A stretch of 35,562 nt of DNA, taken from contig JAJFUQ010000147.1 of the NCBI GenBank assembly GCA_021372355.1, positions 1-35,562 on the forward strand, read 5' to 3'. Made by a program: the position numbers and the translations under genes. Each line of letters starts with the position of its first letter. The stretch's first letter is position 1. The DNA comes from Nocardiaceae bacterium (lineage in GTDB: Bacteria > Actinomycetota > Actinomycetes > Mycobacteriales > Mycobacteriaceae). Below are positions 1 to 7,881 of this stretch, one piece after another. Under the pieces are notes generated by a model, which ran no database searches, had not been told where the DNA came from, and saw nothing but the letters and a program-made list of their open reading frames with translations.

Positions 1-831
1 GTCGATCACGGCGGCCAGCTGACCACCATCGGCGTCGTGCCTCTCGAGGACGTCATCGTTCAGCACGACTTCGCGATCACCGAGCGCTATCTAGTGTTCG
101 CACTGTCCCCCATTTTCGTCGACCCGATCAAGGGCGCGCTGGCGCTCGCCGGATTCGGGACCACCGGGGATGCCGCCGATTACCGCCCGGAGAAGGGCAT
201 GAAGATCGTGCTCGTCCCTCGGGACGGCGGCCGGCAGCGTGTGATCGAGTGCGATCCGTTGGTCTACTTCCATGTCGGCAACGCATATGAAGACAACGGA
301 GACATCGTTCTCGATGTCGTGCAGCATGCATCGTTCGAGTTTCTCTCCAACGGGCTCAAGACATTCCGCGATGGCGTTCTTCCGAACGCCGCGTGGCCCA
401 CCCGGCTCCGTATTACGCCGCGCGGGCGAGTTCTCCGCGAAGAGATCGAGATGGCCGCGTGCGAATTCCCCACCCATGATGAGCGCCGCACGGGACGTGA
501 ACACCGATTCACCTATTTCACCGAATATGTCGACGGCTCCAGCGTCATCGCCAAGGTGGACCATGTCACCGGCGAGCATCGTCAGCACGCGTTCGAGTCC
601 AGCATCACGGCCGGCGAGCCGATCTTCGTCCCCCGGTCGGACAACGCCGCCGAGGACGACGGCTGGATTCTGGTCCTCACCTACAACGCTGCCGAGCACC
701 GGACTGCACTGCACATTCTGGACGCGGCCAAGATCGAAGACGCGCCGGTGGCAATCGCGCGGCTGACCGGCCATTTCTTCCCTGGTTTCCACGGCAGCTT
801 CACGCCGCGGGTCGCAGGATCGAAGGCATGA
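1..831 (+). CDS. Carotenoid oxygenase (RPE65/CCD family), C-terminal part, 5' truncated by window
   Basis: The frame is open from base 1, so this is the last 276 codons of a gene that starts outside the window; the GTG at 37 is only an internal codon. Two of the four family iron-ligand histidine motifs are visible: HDFAIT near base 64 and FHGSF near base 790. The intermediate block FHVGNAYED, with its second-shell acidic residue, is also present. The family cleaves C=C bonds of carotenoids, apocarotenoids or stilbenes with O2 and non-haem Fe(II), inside a seven-bladed propeller. The stop overlaps the next start (ATGA), so it is co-translated with the nitroreductase. The substrate cannot be read from the sequence. 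Confidence 0.88.
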   Translation, partial: VDHGGQLTTIGVVPLEDVIVQHDFAITERYLVFALSPIFVDPIKGALALAGFGTTGDAADYRPEKGMKIVLVPRDGGRQRVIECDPLVYFHVGNAYEDNGDIVLDVVQHASFEFLSNGLKTFRDGVLPNAAWPTRLRITPRGRVLREEIEMAACEFPTHDERRTGREHRFTYFTEYVDGSSVIAKVDHVTGEHRQHAFESSITAGEPIFVPRSDNAAEDDGWILVLTYNAAEHRTALHILDAAKIEDAPVAIARLTGHFFPGFHGSFTPRVAGSKA

Positions 832-1547
832 CCGAACTCGCCTTCGGCGACGATGCGCCGCTGCTGAACGTCATGTCCACGATGCGCGCCATGCGGCGCC
901 TCAAGCCCGATCCTGTCCCGCGCGAGCTCATCGAGCAGCTCATCACGGCCGCCACGTATGCCCCGAGCGGCGGGAACAATCAGAGCTTCACTTTCCTGGT
1001 GGTGACCGATCGTGAGCAGATCGCGCGGCTCGCTCCGGTGTGGCGACGAATCGTCGACTGGTACATCGGAACTCAATCGCCGCCACCGCACATGACACCG
1101 GAACAGTGGAACGGAATCATGAAGGCCTTGCGCTACCAGGCCGATCATTTCGACGAGGTACCAGTACTCATCGTTGCGTGCTACGAGTTGCGCGGGATGC
1201 TCGGACGGATGGTGAAAGCGCTGAACCGGCAGGCGTCGGCCTTCGCGAAACTCGGCGCGGCAGACTCCTTGCGGTCGCTGCGGAACGTTCGACGCTCACT
1301 CGCCATCGGCGAAGCAGCGTCGATCTACCCGAGCGTGCAGAATCTACTCCTCATGGCACGAGCCCTCGGGCTGGCCGCCACCATGACGACCTGGCACACG
1401 ATGTTCGAGCAGGAGTTCAAGTCGATTCTCGCGGTGCCCGGCCACGTGAATATCTACGCGATCGTGCCCGTGGGCTGGCCGGCCGGAAAGTTCGGGCCGG
1501 TGTCCCGACGACCAGCGGCGGAAGCGATCCGCTGGGAGCGGTGGTAG
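828..1547 (+). CDS. Nitroreductase family FMN-dependent oxidoreductase
   Basis: This 239-residue protein has the nitroreductase layout. An N-terminal MRAMRRLKPDPVP segment with phosphate-binding arginines is followed by APSGGNNQSF (FMN-binding, about residues 43-52). The C-terminal half has MARALGLAATMTTW and ends with the usual VPVGWPAGKFGP block. The family reduces nitro compounds, quinones or enones with NAD(P)H through FMN, normally as a cytosolic dimer. The ATG overlaps the stop of the carotenoid oxygenase by 4 bp, so the two probably act on the same substrate class. It could equally be one of the nitroreductase-fold flavoproteins with a non-nitro substrate. Confidence 0.85.
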   Translation: MTELAFGDDAPLLNVMSTMRAMRRLKPDPVPRELIEQLITAATYAPSGGNNQSFTFLVVTDREQIARLAPVWRRIVDWYIGTQSPPPHMTPEQWNGIMKALRYQADHFDEVPVLIVACYELRGMLGRMVKALNRQASAFAKLGAADSLRSLRNVRRSLAIGEAASIYPSVQNLLLMARALGLAATMTTWHTMFEQEFKSILAVPGHVNIYAIVPVGWPAGKFGPVSRRPAAEAIRWERW

Positions 1548-1619
1548 TCAGACGAGGACTGCGAACAACGTTCAGATCGAACCCAGCATCGGGGGATGTG
1601 CGGACCAACTCACGCCAAG

Positions 1620-2249
1620 CTAGGCGATGCCCCGTAGCCCCGCGACAAACGTTTCGGCGGCGAAGGCGATGAACTCGCGGCGATCGGTGCCGAGAAGACT
1701 GTGACGCACTCCGCCAAAGTGCTCCGCAAGCCCGTTGACCAAGACCCACACCAACTGGATGACAAAGCGCTCACGCCCGGCGAGGGCGAGCTGAAGGTCC
1801 GGTTCGAAGCGAGCTATCTGCGCGGGGATCGTGCCGAGCACACCCATCGCCGCGGCAATCAGACGTGCCGACGTTTCGGGAGCAAGATCCGATTGACCAG
1901 CCACAACGACCGCGATATTCAGCTCCCGGCCGAAGATTCGGTATACGTCGATGTACTTCTCAACCGCGGTGATGAGCGCGCTCGACAATGACTTCTCGCT
2001 AGCGGTGGCGGCGGTGATCTCCCCCGCCAAGTGCTCGAGCCGCTCGGCATACAGCGACGCGTAAAGCTCTTCTTTCGATGGGTAGTACCGATAGACAGCC
2101 CCGAGGCTGATGCCGGCGCCCGCCGCGACCGCACGCATGTTGAGCCCGCCGAAGCCGTCTCGCGCGAGCAGTTCGGTGGCCGCCTGCCGGATCACCCGGT
2201 CGCGGGCAACACGGTCGCCCCACTTGACTGTGCCAGATGCTTGCGTCAC
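1620..2249 (-). CDS. TetR/AcrR family transcriptional regulator
   Basis: The 209-residue protein has a canonical N-terminal TetR helix-turn-helix at about residues 20-65: VIRQAATELLARDGF, then AVAAGAGISLGAVYRYYPSK. A variable ligand-binding half follows, with the WVLVNGLAEHF helix typical of the dimer interface. The start is GTG at 2249. It is transcribed away from the monooxygenase at 2379, and the shared 129-bp intergenic region carries an inverted repeat (2271-2285). It is therefore most likely the local, self-regulating repressor of that gene. It converges with the nitroreductase gene at its 3' end. The inducer is unknown. Confidence 0.9.
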   Translation of the reverse strand: MTQASGTVKWGDRVARDRVIRQAATELLARDGFGGLNMRAVAAGAGISLGAVYRYYPSKEELYASLYAERLEHLAGEITAATASEKSLSSALITAVEKYIDVYRIFGRELNIAVVVAGQSDLAPETSARLIAAAMGVLGTIPAQIARFEPDLQLALAGRERFVIQLVWVLVNGLAEHFGGVRHSLLGTDRREFIAFAAETFVAGLRGIA

Positions 2250-2264
2250 GGCGTCTCATGCCCT

Positions 2265-2291
2265 TCAATTGTGAACGTGGTTCACTATACC
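2265..2291. promoter_or_regulatory. Putative TetR operator with overlapping -10 in the TetR/monooxygenase divergent region
   Basis: GTGAAC-GTG-GTTCAC is a perfect inverted repeat at 2271-2285 and is extended by further matching bases on both sides. A TATACC hexamer directly abuts its right arm and could serve as the -10 for the plus-strand monooxygenase. The position between a divergent tetR and its neighbour is the classic autoregulatory arrangement. Binding itself is inferred. Confidence 0.6.
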
Positions 2292-2378
2292 GGCGCGATT
2301 GCACCGGCAGTGAGTTTCCCGCGGGCCGTTGTTCCACCATCGATGTTGGCAACGGACCGCCGTTACTGAAGGAAGTCA

Positions 2379-3836
2379 ATGGCGACTGTGAAACGGCACC
2401 CCAAGGTCGTGATCATCGGAGCCGGCGTCGCCGGCATAACGACCGCCGTCACGCTGCAGAAAGCCGGATTCCACGATTTCGTGATCCTCGAAAAGGGGGG
2501 CGATGTCGGCGGGGTTTGGTACTGGAACCACTACCCCGGCCTGACCTGCGACGTTCCTTCCAACCTGTATCAGTTCTCGTTTGCGCCGAACCCCGACTGG
2601 TCGCACATCTTCGCGCCGGGGCCGGAGATCCAGCGCTACATGAGCGACGTCGTCGACAAGTTCAATCTTCGGACCCACACGCGGTTCCATGCCGAAGTCG
2701 TCGCCGCGAACTACACCGAAACCGGTTGGCTCGTGACGACCGCTGATGGCACCGAATACGCCGCCGACTTCGTCGTCGCGGCGACCGGAGTGCTGCACCA
2801 TCCCTCGATGCCGGACATCGACGGTTTGGAGTCGTTCCAGGGAGATGTCGTCCACACCGCCCGCTGGGACGATTCGCTCACGACGAAAGGTCGCCGCATC
2901 GCGGTCATCGGAACCGGTTCGACCGGAGTCCAGGTCGTCTCGGCGCTGCAGCGCGAAGCGGCCAGCATCACCCACTTCGTCCGCACCGCACAGTGGGTCG
3001 TGTGGGCGCCGACGGGCATGCCTCAATTGCCTCTCACCGGCGCCGTCCTGCGGCGACTGCCGCGAGTCAATCGCGCCGTCTACGACACGCTTCTCTGGGG
3101 CTCCGGGTTCCTCGCCGACATCACGACCAAGCCGACCTGGCGGCGACGGGCGGTCCAAGGAGCCGTGCGGGCAAGCCTTCGAGTTCAAGTTCGTGACCGT
3201 GAACTTCGCGAACAGTTGACGCCTGATTACGAGCCGTTCTGCAAGCGCCAGGTCGTTTCCGGCTCGTACTACCGGGCGATCAAGGCCCGCAACGCTGAAC
3301 TGGTCAGCTCGAAGATCGAGCGCATCACTCCCACCGGAATCGTGACCGCGGACGGGCGTCACCACGACGTCGATCTGCTCATCTTCGCGACGGGCTTCAA
3401 GGCCCACAACTACATGCGGCCGATGAATCTGCGTGGACGCGACGGCCTGTCGATCGACGACGCATGGGACAAGGGCCCGCGGGCGTACTGCATGTCCGCG
3501 ATCCCCGGATTCCCGAACTTCTTCACCGTGCTCGGACCAAACTCGCCCACGGCGTCGATCTCGCTGCAGTACTCATCCGAGGTCACGGCCCGGTACATCA
3601 CGCGCTGGCTGGAGCGCTTCCGCGACGGGGATATCTCGACGGTCGAAGTGACGGAGGAAGCGACAACGCGATTCAACGACGGCGTTGCCGACGCCCTCGG
3701 CCCCACGGTGTGGAACACGGGTTGCAACTCGTGGTACCTGACCGAAGGTGGAACCGTCGACCTCTGGCCATACGATCGAGCGACCCTGACCCGCATGCTC
3801 AGCAAGCCGGACGACCGGGACTACCACCTGGCCTAG
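2379..3836 (+). CDS. Flavin-containing (Baeyer-Villiger type) monooxygenase
   Basis: At 485 residues this is a class B flavoprotein monooxygenase. The FAD Rossmann motif GAGVAG is at residues 14-19 and EK at 38-39 ends the second strand. The Baeyer-Villiger fingerprint is at 153-164 (FQGDVVHTARWD), and the NADPH-binding motif GTGSTG is at 178-183. GGVWYWNHYPGLTCDVPS is the usual substrate/FAD loop. The family inserts oxygen next to a ketone, giving an ester or lactone. The ATG follows a purine-rich GAAGGAAG. The stop overlaps the stop of the convergent DUF2236 gene by 4 bp (CTAG). The operator just upstream suggests control by the divergent TetR. Confidence 0.92.
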   Translation: MATVKRHPKVVIIGAGVAGITTAVTLQKAGFHDFVILEKGGDVGGVWYWNHYPGLTCDVPSNLYQFSFAPNPDWSHIFAPGPEIQRYMSDVVDKFNLRTHTRFHAEVVAANYTETGWLVTTADGTEYAADFVVAATGVLHHPSMPDIDGLESFQGDVVHTARWDDSLTTKGRRIAVIGTGSTGVQVVSALQREAASITHFVRTAQWVVWAPTGMPQLPLTGAVLRRLPRVNRAVYDTLLWGSGFLADITTKPTWRRRAVQGAVRASLRVQVRDRELREQLTPDYEPFCKRQVVSGSYYRAIKARNAELVSSKIERITPTGIVTADGRHHDVDLLIFATGFKAHNYMRPMNLRGRDGLSIDDAWDKGPRAYCMSAIPGFPNFFTVLGPNSPTASISLQYSSEVTARYITRWLERFRDGDISTVEVTEEATTRFNDGVADALGPTVWNTGCNSWYLTEGGTVDLWPYDRATLTRMLSKPDDRDYHLA

Positions 3837-4747
3837 ACCATCGGCTTCCCGAGCCGCCGCCGAACGCGCAGGTTCCACGCCATCCAGTTCGTCGGGACGC
3901 GGCGGAGAGCGAAGGGCAGCGGGCGGGAGACGGTACCGAGCAATCGCATCAGCCGGCGGAACGTCCGCTCGTCACTTTCGGTCCACTCCAGGCCCAGTTC
4001 GTCGCGCAACTCCTGGGGAAGGAAGCCGATGTTGAAGAACCGCAAGGGCGCACCGAAGAAAACTTTGAACAACCTCTGGGCGCCGGGGAAGAAATCGGCA
4101 TTCACCAGATCACGGGCATAGGCGCGAGTCTCGTCATCCCAGTGCGTCTGCCGCATTCCGTCCGCCCAATACGCCTCGAAGGCCTGACGATTCGGGTGCC
4201 ACATCGCCGCGGGGATCTGCAGGGTGGTACCCATACGCGACGATGCCTGCAGCAGGTCTTCCTCTTCCTGGTCGGTCAACGGTCCATGGAGACCGATGGT
4301 CATGTCTCGAAATCCGTAGTAGAGGCAGCTCGCGACCCACAGCTGGAGATGACGATTGAACGCGTTGTACTGCACCGGACTCGCGTCCGTCGAGTGGATC
4401 TGACGGTGTGCACCATTGATCGCGTTGCGGTAGTCCGCGCGAAGGTCGTCGTCGCCGAAAAGGGAAATGTCGAGATAGCCGACTGTCGTGCGGAAACGCT
4501 TGAACGGATGCTTGAGTACAGATCCGGATTCGACTTTGCTTTCCGTGATCCCGCGGGCCACCGGATAATTGGACATCTGCATGACGACGTTTGCCGGGCC
4601 GGCCAGAAATACTGCTGCTCCGAGCCAGAGTCGACGTACGAGCGCCTCTTGACTGTCGGTTCTGGAATCCGAATAGGGAGCCTGGCTCCCCTCGCCTTGT
4701 GTCACATCAATAGCTTGACGGCTGTTCTCGAGCTTTCGGGCAGACAT
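3833..4747 (-). CDS. Oxygenase MpaB family (DUF2236) protein 1
   Basis: This 304-residue all-alpha protein has the MpaB/DUF2236 layout. A hydrophobic segment (RLWLGAAVFLAGPANVVMQM, about residues 38-57) precedes GITESK, and a KRFRTTVGYLD helix follows. Two histidine-bearing helices come next (AINGAHRQIHS and YNAFNRHLQLW). The family includes the haem rubber oxygenase Lcp and fungal MpaB, which cleave C=C bonds of isoprenoid chains; most bacterial members have no known substrate. The ATG at 4747 has a strong GGAGGGAG ribosome site about 7 bases upstream. An inverted repeat lies at 4805-4831, about 60 bp upstream. It is more divergent than the copy at 5206. Confidence 0.8.
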   Translation of the reverse strand: MSARKLENSRQAIDVTQGEGSQAPYSDSRTDSQEALVRRLWLGAAVFLAGPANVVMQMSNYPVARGITESKVESGSVLKHPFKRFRTTVGYLDISLFGDDDLRADYRNAINGAHRQIHSTDASPVQYNAFNRHLQLWVASCLYYGFRDMTIGLHGPLTDQEEEDLLQASSRMGTTLQIPAAMWHPNRQAFEAYWADGMRQTHWDDETRAYARDLVNADFFPGAQRLFKVFFGAPLRFFNIGFLPQELRDELGLEWTESDERTFRRLMRLLGTVSRPLPFALRRVPTNWMAWNLRVRRRLGKPMV

Positions 4748-4804
4748 CGTTGACTCCCTCCGTTGGGAACGGCCGCGATATCTCGCTCGACACAGGCCGC
4801 TACT

Positions 4805-4831
4805 TGATAGAAGTATCGGCCCTTTCTATCA
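4805..4831. promoter_or_regulatory. Inverted repeat TGATAGAA-N11-TTCTATCA, putative operator (site 1)
   Basis: The two 8-bp arms at 4805-4812 and 4824-4831 are perfect reverse complements separated by 11 bp. The same element, with the same 11-bp spacing and one changed base in an arm, lies at 14175-14199 in front of another DUF2236 gene. The 13-mer TTTCTATCACCTC is identical at both places and in the same orientation relative to the genes. The size fits a TetR-family operator, and the TetR encoded at 14259 is the obvious candidate ligand. Confidence 0.65.
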
Positions 4832-4849
4832 CCTCGTCAACGACTGAAC

Positions 4850-4874
4850 GATAGATTTCGCACCAGATACTCTC
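4850..4874. promoter_or_regulatory. Degenerate copy of the GATAGAA-N11-TTCTATC element (weak)
   Basis: GATAGAT at 4850-4856 and TACTCTC at 4868-4874 match the arms of the 4805 element at 6 of 7 and 5 of 7 positions, with exactly the same 11-bp spacing. It sits 48 bp upstream of the plus-strand DUF4282 gene, so the pair of sites could control both divergent units. A chance match is possible. Confidence 0.3.
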
Positions 4875-4922
4875 ATTGAGACGCTGACGTTCGGCCAGTG
4901 CCACCGAAAGGATCGCCCTCAC

Positions 4923-5201
4923 ATGGACTTCGGTTTCAAGACTGTCTACACACCCACGATCATGCGATTCATCTACGGCATCGCCCCACTGGGACTGCTC
5001 GCGCTGTGGGCGGTCCTCGCGGGTTTGGGCTTCTGGTGGAACATGTGGGCCGGCCTGGCCGCGCTCTTCGTGGTCGGACCCGTACTGCTGGTCGGCGGAA
5101 TGCTCGTCCTGCGTGTGCTGTGCGAGCTGGTGATGCTGGCAGTGCGCGCCGCGGACGATGTGCATGCGATGCGTACGGCACAAACCGGTTCGGGCAGCTG
5201 A
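4923..5201 (+). CDS. DUF4282 family small membrane protein
   Basis: This 92-residue protein has two predicted transmembrane helices (about residues 15-36 and 42-68). They are separated by FWWNMWAG and followed by a short cytoplasmic tail. The opening DFGFKTVYTPTIMRFIYG and the RVLCELVMLAVR segment match the DUF4282 pattern as I know it. No biochemical role is established for the family. The ATG at 4923 starts a plus-strand unit whose next gene (DUF2236 protein 2) begins 4 bp after this stop, so the two are translationally linked. It may help anchor or recruit the oxygenase, but that is inference. Confidence 0.7.
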   Translation: MDFGFKTVYTPTIMRFIYGIAPLGLLALWAVLAGLGFWWNMWAGLAALFVVGPVLLVGGMLVLRVLCELVMLAVRAADDVHAMRTAQTGSGS

Positions 5202-5205
5202 CCCC

Positions 5206-6285
5206 GTGCAGGCACAAGCCACGCAGAAGGGCTCGGCGCTGTACCGCCATTTCGGCGACAGCCGAGCCGGGTTGTTCGCGCTGCGCGCACTTCTTCTGCA
5301 AGTCATGCACCCCGATGTCGGCGCGGGTGTCACCGAGCATTCGGACTTCAAGAATGAAGCCTGGAAGCGGCTCACCGAGACCGTGATGTCGCTCGCGAAC
5401 TGGGTTTACGGCGGCGACCGCGGCGCGCTGCTCGAGGCCGCACGGCTGCGAGAGCTGCATGTTCGCATCGCCGGAACCCGACCCGATGGCGAGCGCTACA
5501 CCGCACTGAACCCCTCGCCCTGGGCCTGGGTGTTCGCGACTCTGCTCAAGGGCTCTTTGGACGCGCAGCAGTACTTCGGCCGCAGTCTGAAGCCTGAACT
5601 TCTCGAGGAGATCTATCAGGAGGGCCGCGAACTGGGCGCTCTCATGGGAATTCGGCCGCACGATCTGCCGGAGACGTATCCCGGGTTCGAAGCGTATTTC
5701 GACGACATGTGCACGAACACCTTGCGCCGAACACAAGCCTCAGATGACGTGCTCGACTTCATCCTGCATGTCTCCCGCCCGAAGCCGCTGTGGTTCGTGC
5801 CGCGGTTCCTGTGGCGAATCGTCGTCTGGTTCCCGGCCTGGCTGGCCCTGATCGTCACAGCCGGAACGCTGACTCCGCAACTTCGCTCGCAGCTGGAGCT
5901 GACGTGGTCCCGCTTCGACGCCGCGGTCCTCGTCACCTTCCGTGCAATCGTGCGGGCACTGACATTCCTACTTCCGCAGTCGGTGATGGTGCTGCCATCG
6001 GTCCTGCTCGGGAAGGTGAGTCTGCTGGTCTTGGAGCAACGCGCGCTCTCCACCCGGGACGAGAATGCGATGAAGTGGGCTGGTCAATGGGACCTCAACT
6101 ATTCGTACGCGCCGGTCCCGCAGCTGGGACTTCCTCGTCGATCGGGGCTCGAGGTGCGAACCACCCGCGAGTTGCGACTCGATTCAATTCCCGAACTGCG
6201 CACACCGCAGAAGACAATCCGCCGGTTCCCACCGCCCGACCGACCGATCAAGAGTTGGGCTGACGTGGCGTTCGAAGCCCGCTAG
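5206..6285 (+). CDS. Oxygenase MpaB family (DUF2236) protein 2
   Basis: With GTG at 5206 the product is 359 residues. The frame is open further upstream to 5158, but that would overlap the DUF4282 gene, and family homology begins near GSALYRHFGD. Signature blocks are LQVMHPDVGAGVTEHSDF (about 31-48), RLTETV, RELHVRIAG and YTALNPSPWAWVFATLL. These give the helices that hold haem in the related rubber oxygenase Lcp. This is the most canonical of the three members in the window. It follows the DUF4282 gene by 4 bp and converges with the cyclase gene through a 4-bp CTAG stop overlap. Oxygenase activity is inferred from the family. Confidence 0.85.
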   Translation: MQAQATQKGSALYRHFGDSRAGLFALRALLLQVMHPDVGAGVTEHSDFKNEAWKRLTETVMSLANWVYGGDRGALLEAARLRELHVRIAGTRPDGERYTALNPSPWAWVFATLLKGSLDAQQYFGRSLKPELLEEIYQEGRELGALMGIRPHDLPETYPGFEAYFDDMCTNTLRRTQASDDVLDFILHVSRPKPLWFVPRFLWRIVVWFPAWLALIVTAGTLTPQLRSQLELTWSRFDAAVLVTFRAIVRALTFLLPQSVMVLPSVLLGKVSLLVLEQRALSTRDENAMKWAGQWDLNYSYAPVPQLGLPRRSGLEVRTTRELRLDSIPELRTPQKTIRRFPPPDRPIKSWADVAFEAR

Positions 6286-7835
6286 GCGGAACGCGGCAAC
6301 GCGAGTCGAGTCTCTTCGACCCGCCCGCGCAACAGAACCGACTCCCCCAGTTCCCACTGCTCCGCCTCCGCCGCACTCGCTGCGGAAACCGCTTGTTCAG
6401 AGGCCACGAGCCGGGAGTCGTACTGTTTCGAGAGGTCGCACAGCCGTGCCGCCTCATTGATCGGGTCACCGATGACGGTGTACTCGAACCGGTCTCGCGC
6501 GCCGATGTTTCCCGCGACCGCCGTCCCGTACGAGACACCGATACCGACCTCGATCTCTGCGACTTCCGCTTTGAGCCGACGAGCGATCACCCGACCGGCC
6601 GCCAAAGCCTGGCCCGCCGGGTCCTCGATCTCGAGCGGGGCACCGAACACCGCGAGGGCCGCATCGCCTTCGAATTTGTTGACGAACCCACCGTGCGCAT
6701 CGACCTCGGCGACGACGACATCGAACACCCGGTTCAGGATCTCGACGACTTCCTCGGGCGGGCGGGTCGCCGCAAGCCTCGTCGAACCGATGAGATCGAG
6801 AAAGAACGCAGCCACCTGTCGCTCTTCACCGCCCAGCGTCGGGTTTCGCTTGACCGCCGCGGCCGCGACATCGCGACCGACGTGGCGACCGAAGAGATCG
6901 TGGATCCGCTCTCGTTCGCGCAGACCTTCCGCCATGCGATTGAAGCCACCTTGGAGCTGGCCCAATTCCGTTCCGTCATAGACGGACAGGTGTGTCGTCA
7001 GGTCGCCGTCGGCGATCTTCTGCATCGCCTGGGTGACGGACCTGATCGGCTGAACCATCAACCTGACCGTCAGCGTCGTCAGCCCGAACCCGATCACGAG
7101 ACTCAGCAACGCGAGCCCGCCCGCCGCACGCGCCAACTGAGGCACGGTCGTCGGATGCGACAGATTGCTCAAAGCGACCAGCACGATGCTCGCCAACGGG
7201 ATACCAGTCCCCAGAATCCACGCCGCGCGAACGCGGGAGGTGACCTGCGGCAGACGCCCGCGTTCCACGGCACCGGTCTCGATGACCACGGCCGCGACGG
7301 CCCGAAACGAGAATTCCGCGAGTTGGTAGCTGAAAGCGGCCACGGCGATCCCGGTGAAACCGATAGCGAAGAACACCTTCGGGATCGCAGAGGGGTCGAT
7401 TCTCGCGGCCGCAACGATGTAGAGAACCGTCGCACCCAGCCAGAAGAGGCCCTGCAGGATCGTCAGTCGCCGAGGCAAAGCGAGCGATCGCGCGGACTCC
7501 GCCGCGGTCGGCGTCCGCCCCTCGTAGTGCCATCGATTGGTCGCGAGCCCCAACCGCGTACCCACCAGTCCGGCGATCACGAAAGAGCCGGCGATATAAC
7601 ACGGCAGAACGACGAAGTTCATCGTCTTCCACTCGGTCGTGAGGATCGATGGGGTCGGCAAGACAAACAGAGCCAGCACGATCGCGATAGCTGCGCCGAT
7701 GCCGTTCGCGGCGACCAGAAGCGCCGTCGCCACGATCTGAACGCGGATTCGCTGCCGGTTCAGGGGATCGGTCGGAGCGCCCAATAGCCGTGAGCCCAAG
7801 GGCGCATCAGCCAATCGTGTAATGCCGAGGCGCAT
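6282..7835 (-). CDS. Membrane adenylate/guanylate cyclase, class III, with HAMP domain
   Basis: The 517-residue protein has about six transmembrane helices (roughly residues 33-60, 73-95, 125-145, 153-178, 205-225, 238-260). A HAMP domain follows (about 258-312, VQPIRSVTQAMQKIADGDLT), then a C-terminal cyclase homology domain (about 335-500). Catalytic residues look intact: metal-binding D347 (FFLDLIGST) and D391 (FEGDAA), purine-selecting K387 and D457, and transition-state N460 and R464 (INEAAR). This matches the Rv1318c-Rv1320c/Rv3645 type and predicts cAMP production. It lies 46 bp after the acyl-CoA dehydrogenase operon on the same strand, so it may be co-transcribed. Confidence 0.93.
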   Translation of the reverse strand: MRLGITRLADAPLGSRLLGAPTDPLNRQRIRVQIVATALLVAANGIGAAIAIVLALFVLPTPSILTTEWKTMNFVVLPCYIAGSFVIAGLVGTRLGLATNRWHYEGRTPTAAESARSLALPRRLTILQGLFWLGATVLYIVAAARIDPSAIPKVFFAIGFTGIAVAAFSYQLAEFSFRAVAAVVIETGAVERGRLPQVTSRVRAAWILGTGIPLASIVLVALSNLSHPTTVPQLARAAGGLALLSLVIGFGLTTLTVRLMVQPIRSVTQAMQKIADGDLTTHLSVYDGTELGQLQGGFNRMAEGLRERERIHDLFGRHVGRDVAAAAVKRNPTLGGEERQVAAFFLDLIGSTRLAATRPPEEVVEILNRVFDVVVAEVDAHGGFVNKFEGDAALAVFGAPLEIEDPAGQALAAGRVIARRLKAEVAEIEVGIGVSYGTAVAGNIGARDRFEYTVIGDPINEAARLCDLSKQYDSRLVASEQAVSAASAAEAEQWELGESVLLRGRVEETRLALPRSA

Positions 7836-7881
7836 AGTGAACTCTAAGTCCGGTTCGCCCGACTACGTGCGGAATCGCATG

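Noticed and set aside
1548..1619. Possible terminator between nitroreductase and tetR
   Set aside because: No convincing stem with adequate arms could be found by eye.
2376..3407. 343-codon minus-strand frame opposite the monooxygenase
   Set aside because: Antisense shadow of a clear flavoprotein gene, with no motif of its own.
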